Of a stretch of 64,000 nucleotides of DNA, positions 36,501-42,500 are shown piece after piece. Each line of letters opens with the position of its first letter. Positions within the stretch are counted from its first letter, which is position 1. The DNA is from Sophora flavescens (taxonomy: Eukaryota; Streptophyta; Magnoliopsida; Fabales; Fabaceae): NCBI GenBank assembly GCA_030762895.1, contig CM061062.1, positions 234,533,379 through 234,597,378 of the forward strand, in the 5' to 3' direction. The position numbers and the translations under genes were made by a program. Under the pieces are notes generated by a model. It searched no databases. It saw only the letters and a program-made list of their open reading frames with translations, and was not told the DNA's origin.

Positions 36501-39500
36501 TTGATATTAGTTGGACGGTGTGGACGGTGAGGACGGTGCGGACGGTGTGGACTTAACTATGTTCCTAGGAATTAACTTAGCATTCATTTCCTTGTAAATT
36601 GTAAAGTGTATTTACTGTTTAGTGTATATATATATCAAGTATGATGAATAGATTTTTCATTCAAGCATTTCACAAATATTGTTATCTAAATTATGTCCAA
36701 GTCTTTCAACTAATATTGATCTACCCATAGCTCTTAGGAAAGGAACCAGAGCTTGCACCAAAAAATACCCAAAACCAGTACAAAACATCCTATTTCCAAT
36801 TATGTCTCCTACCAAAACCTTTCCCAAAATCACCGAGCCTTTACCTCTAAAATTACTGATTTGTTTGTGCCTAGAAACATTGAGGAAGCACTAGATGATC
36901 CCAACTGGATATTAGCAGTCCTGGAAGAGTTAAATGCACTTAATAAGAATGAGACTTGGGAAATTGTAAACCTGCCACATGATAAAAGGCAAGTGGGGTG
37001 TAAGTGGGTCTTTACCATCAAGTGCAAGGCAGATGGAAGTGTGGAGAGGTACAAGGCTAGATTAGTAGCAAAGGGATTCACCCAAACTTACGGTGTAGAT
37101 TATCAGGAGACTTTTGCTCCAGTTGCTAAGCTTAATTCTGTACGGATTCTCCTATCCCTTGCTGCCAATTTCAATTGGCCTTTACATCAACTAGATGTAA
37201 AGAATGCTTCTCTCAATGGGAAACTAGAGGAAGAAGTGTTTGAGTCTTCCCCCTGGATTTGAGGAAGAACTTGAAAGAAATAAGGTGTGTAGACTAAAGA
37301 AGTCACTGTATGGGTTGAAACAATCCCCAAGAGCATGGTTTGAGAGGTTTGGAACAGTGGTAAAAGGGCTTGGTTACATCCAAAGTCAAGCTGATCATAC
37401 ACTGTTCTATAAACATTCAGCAACTAATAAAATTGCTATCTTAATTGTATATGTGGATGACATTATATTGACAGGTGATGATAGCTTGGAGCTCAAAAGT
37501 TTGAGGGAGAGACTTGCCAAAGTATTTGAAATCAAGGAACTCGGCCCCTTAAAATACTTTCTTGGAATTGAATTTGCAAGATCAAAGGAAGGTATTTTTA
37601 TGAGTCAGCGGAAGTATATTCTAGATCTTTTAAAAGAAACATGATTACTTGGTTGTAAAGCTGCTGAAACGCCCATGCAGCCCAACATAAAATTGCAACC
37701 AGCTGAAACTGCAGGTACAGTGGATAAAGGAAGGTATCAGCGATTGGTGGGAAGGTTAATATACCTATCTCACACGCATCCAGATATAGCTTTTGCTATA
37801 AGCATGGTCAGCCAGTTCATGCATGCACTAGGACCTGAACATCAAGAGGCAGTTTTTAGGATTATAAGATACTTGAAGGGGTCACCTGGGAAGGGACTAC
37901 TCTATAGAAACCGTGGACACCTACAAGTAGAAGCCTACAGCGATGCTGATTGGGCTGGAAGTATAACTGACAGAAGATCAACATCAGGCTATTGCACTTT
38001 TGTTGGGGGAAATCTGGTTAGTTGGAGAAGCAAGAAACAGAGTGTTGTAGCAAGGAGTAGTGTAGAAGTTGAATTTAGAGCAGTGGCTCATGGAATTTGT
38101 GAGACATTATGGGTGGAAAAGCTTCTACAAGAATTAAAGGTTTACAATTCTCCACCTATAAAATTGTACTGTGACAATAAGTCTGCAATATCTATTGCAC
38201 ACAACCTAGTCCTACATGATAGGACCAAGCACGTGGAAGTTGACAAACACTTCATAAGGGAAAAGATAGAAAGGGCACAGATATGTATTACTTATGTTCC
38301 CACTGCAGAACAATTAGCAGACATCTTAACCAAAGTATTACCCAAGAGACTTTTTGACAACATAACCAGCAAGCTGTCCGTGAAAGATATCTTCAAGCCA
38401 GCTTGAGGGGGAGTGTCGACGGGGTGTCATAAATAGGATTAAATTCCTATTTGATACCCTGAAGTATTCTTGTAAATAATTCTGATTGTACAGATATATT
38501 TTTTCCTTTTTTAGTTGTTCCTATTTTAGAACAGTTCTTTATTATCAAATATTCTATCATTAATTTAGGATTCTATTTGTGATCAATCACCTGATGTAAC
38601 TCCCTCTATAAAAGAGAGGAATCCCTGTACGATTCAAATCATATAATATTATTCTTCTCCCATATTTCAACTACAACCAATGAAAAGAAGAGAGAGGAAA
38701 CAATGTGAAATTAAAAGATAAATATAAATAAGTTAATATTTTAATATGAAAGAAAAATAAATGTAAATAAAGATGTAGGGTAACTTGTGGGACCCATTTA
38801 GTGAACTTTTAAGAGTTGCACCATTGGAGTGTAGAACTGCTTAAAGTGATATAAAGTAGAAGGTGGTGAAGTGGCATGTTAGGGCCCATAAAAAGAGGAG
38901 TTAAGCAACTCCAATGGGTGCATCATTGAAGATGCTCTTAGAGATCAGTTTCCTAATTGTATTTGGGCTTGAGCTCACAACTCTTAGACCTGCAACTGAT
39001 AATTATCAGTTGGTTAGACACCTGTTAGAGTTAGTTTTACTATCTGTTTTCAGTTACAAATGTAACCAATTAGCTTCCAGTATATATACGGTTAGCCTCC
39101 TCTGTAATCAATGAGATCAATATACAGTTTACATTTCTCAGTATTTTCTCTCTCATTTTCTTGCACCTTTTCTCTCACTCCGAATTTCAACACAAACAAC
39201 ATATTAGACCTTGATACAAGGTATTATTTACTTACATACATTCATAAAACATAGGGTTCACTCTCTAGATCTTTCCTCTTTACTATATCCTTTATAATAA
39301 AATACAATTGAAGTTTCCTCAAATAGGAAAAGGGTTTCAGTAGTTAAACCAGTCTCTTATGTCAAAATGTATTTGTAAAAAGACATGTATATTTAGTATA
39401 AGCAGGGATCGAACCTGTAGTGCATTGGCATCTGTTGTTATCATATTCATAAGCTTCCCAGATGTGAACTTTTTTCGACCTTCATGAGTTAGCCGTAAGG

Positions 39501-42500
39501 ACTTTCTAAGTATAGCAGCCACCTATAACAGACATGGTAAAATCATGTGTAGATAAATAAAATAGTAAAACAAATTAGGAAAAACAAGTTTATTTAGGGA
39601 TCTCAAAACTGGATGAACAGGGTAGTTGGACTCTAAAGAGAAAGAGATAGCATACCAAAGTTGATCGAAGTCGAAAACCAACTCGCATAACATTCTGAAA
39701 ATACTGTGCTTCACATAGAACACCAAGTGACTGAAAAGTGAAAAGAGTTGAACCAACTTGTTAATTTTTCTTTCCTTCTTTTTATTGAATTCTATCAAAA
39801 GTATAAAATAATTATGATGCAAAGGACAAACTCCATCCAGCGTGAAAATGTAAAATGTCTATCTCATTCTTAACTGGTTAAAGATTTTAATACGTTACTT
39901 ATCTAGGGAATGTTATAATTATAGTTTTTCAGATGGGAAAAATGATGGGTACAGAAAAAAACAAGTGGGACATTAATATGCAGATATTTTTGTTATCTTA
40001 TGATTTCTATGTAAATCCTTGTACAAATGTGAAGGTATAGAAAAAGCATATGCCTATCCAGTTGTGGACTACAACTTTCACATTCTCACTGTGCTTCTCT
40101 TGTAACATGTAGTGTTAGAGATAATTAGATTTGTTAGAGTTGGTTAAAATTAGTTATAGTTGTTAGTTGATTACTTGACTATATAAGCCTAGTTTGTTTT
40201 GTAATCTTCACTTTTACCATTTAACTAATATACAGTTTCTCATTTCTCTCAACTTTCCCTTCTCTCTTTACTCTGAAACCATGAAATTCAAAACTTGAAC
40301 AACTTGCCATAAAAGATTGTGTCATATGAATGATGCTCTTCAAATAATGATAGACAGTAGCCATACCACTCCAACAAATATAGAGAAGGCGTAGATGTAA
40401 CCAATCCAAGATGGACCTCCAACTTGCATCGACTGTGCCATTCATAAATAAGAGAGTCACAAACTATAATGTACTTTGAACAAACCATACATACTTGCAG
40501 AAATGCAGTCATAAACATAAAACCAAATTATCATTTAAAAATGCACAAAATTTGATCATTTAAATCATTGATAATATCGTGTGTGTTGTGCACGCGTATG
40601 TGTATAATGAACACCTATGGATAAAGTTATAATTATTCTGAAACCTTTTGAATTCATACCAGCTTAATGTTAGATGATCACGAAACTTCAAAAGAATCAG
40701 TAGTCAGCAACAGTCCTGAGTATTGGTCATAATGATCTAGCATACATGTTGGGATTTTGCTCATGCTTTTTGCCTTTTTACCTACTGTTCACTTGGGCTA
40801 AATTGACTTGGTGACTATGTTTTATTTGCAAGTAAATATGTAAATTGAGGTCAAATACTTGTGAGTGAAGAAATTACTTTTTAACTAAGCAGCCTATGTG
40901 AAAGGATCGTTCAGATGTAAGTTTCCTGAGAGAAAAAATATATGACTGGATTTCAAATACAAGGAGACCAGGATATTAACTCTTCAAATGGAGAAACGCA
41001 GGGGATAGGTTTCACTCGCAAACAAGTCAAGCAATTGAAAATTGATAGGGAGATCTCTAATTTTTGCTAGAGGTTGCAGTCGGTTTGGAATCAAACTCAT
41101 TTTTTATTTTTTGAGAAAATGTTTTTCTCTATAATGTAAAATGATATAGTCTCCAAACAAATAGGCATCTGAGTTGCAAAATTGTTAATTCTTGACTGTC
41201 CATTTGTTCATTCTTCTTGTCTATTCCATGTGTCATGTTGTTCGCTTAATCACAATAGCATTGCGCTTCTTCACACTCTTATTTTTCAACTTCACATCAT
41301 TCCAATTTGGCTTTGGGGAGATATACACTTACATTTAGGAGATGGTTCAACAGAATAGGCCCCACAAACTGAGAAAGGTCGTTACCAATCTGCAATGATA
41401 ATTAAAAATTTCCAAGTTTTCTAGGAGTCAGCAAACACGATTCAACAATGTTATCACATGCCTTTTAATGTACAACTTTTTGCATACTCTAAAAAGAAAA
41501 TAGTTCCTTATATAAAGCAAATGTTTGTACATGATAAGTTGAACTCATGATATTACTGGTTGCTATAAAACCAAAAAAATTGGCTTGTGATGGGCTCTTG
41601 CATCATGGGCATGTAAGAGATATAAAACTATTCCTGGCCTTCGCCTAACAGCTTAAGCTTTTAGGAAATCTGGTTCTTAACAAGTAGCACTTTCATTTCT
41701 TCCATTTGGTAAGACAACTGTCTCAAGCTTAGATCATTTAGCTATTTAAATTATCTTAATTCAGTTTAAATTATAGTGAGAAGATAATCCTCTCAAGCTG
41801 CATTGGGAAGTAACTTGCAATGTGAAACTGTTTACTGATTCATTCAAAGCAATTAAGTTAAAGGTCAAAACTGGGGGTCAAAATGTTCACCTTGTAGATG
41901 CCTCCCCACCAAAACCTAACCAAACATTCAAGTCGAATCAAATAAAATATGAGACAAAAATGTTACTAAGGTCATCCTGAAGAGTCACAGTAAAGATCAA
42001 ACATTTAATAGGGAAGATATAATATCATTTAAAAACAGTCAATGTGTACCTTTTCCCTAGGCTATTGTTCAAAGCTCTTAAAAGCCAAGGATTAGAGCTT
42101 TCCAATTCTAACATCCAACACTTTTGGAACCTGCAAAAACCAAAACTACTTTAAATGATGCATACAAGATGAATGAACTTCATGCAGAATCATACAGTAA
42201 GTAAGGAGAAAGAATGTGAACTTTTCAGCTAATGTCTCTGTTTGGTCCCATTTGTCCAACTTCCAGACATCCTTTTCAGTGATGGGTTTTCTGTAGCCTT
42301 GTTTCATGAGTGGAGTTATCCACCCAAAGGATAATCCTTCACAGAATGCAAAAAACATTACTAGTAAATCATGTTACAAAGATAGAGAACTGTCTAATTG
42401 CACAAAAATAAAAAACAACCAAAAAACACAACTAATGCTGTCACAGATATATGCTACTCTGAATCGAGGTTTATATATGCTCTTTGTTGCTAAAAAACAC

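Larger units (their letters stand above)
31229..36709 (+). mobile_element. Copia-D, nested in copia-A
   Basis: LTRs 31229-31430 and 36499-36709 with TSD CTAAT (31224-31228 and 36710-36714). The primer site is degenerate (TGGTATAAAGAGCC at about 31433). A solo LTR (31572-33548) sits in its leader. Pol is internally deleted twice: gag is fused to integrase and RNase H is shortened. The 3' LTR has an extra GGACGGTG-type repeat. Confidence 0.93.
19146..38672 (+). mobile_element. Copia-A, host element of the intron 11 nest
   Basis: LTRs 19146-19405 and 38414-38672 are flanked by TSD ACAAC (19141-19145 and 38673-38677). The 5' LTR is followed by TGGCATCAGAGC (primer site) and the 3' LTR is preceded by GAGGGGGAG. 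Its genes are cut by copia B at 21194, copia C at 26491 and copia D at 31229, and resume in frame after each TSD, which proves the order of insertion. Without the inserts it is about 5 kb. It lies antisense to ABCC and about 8 hand-counted differences separate its LTRs. Confidence 0.95.
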
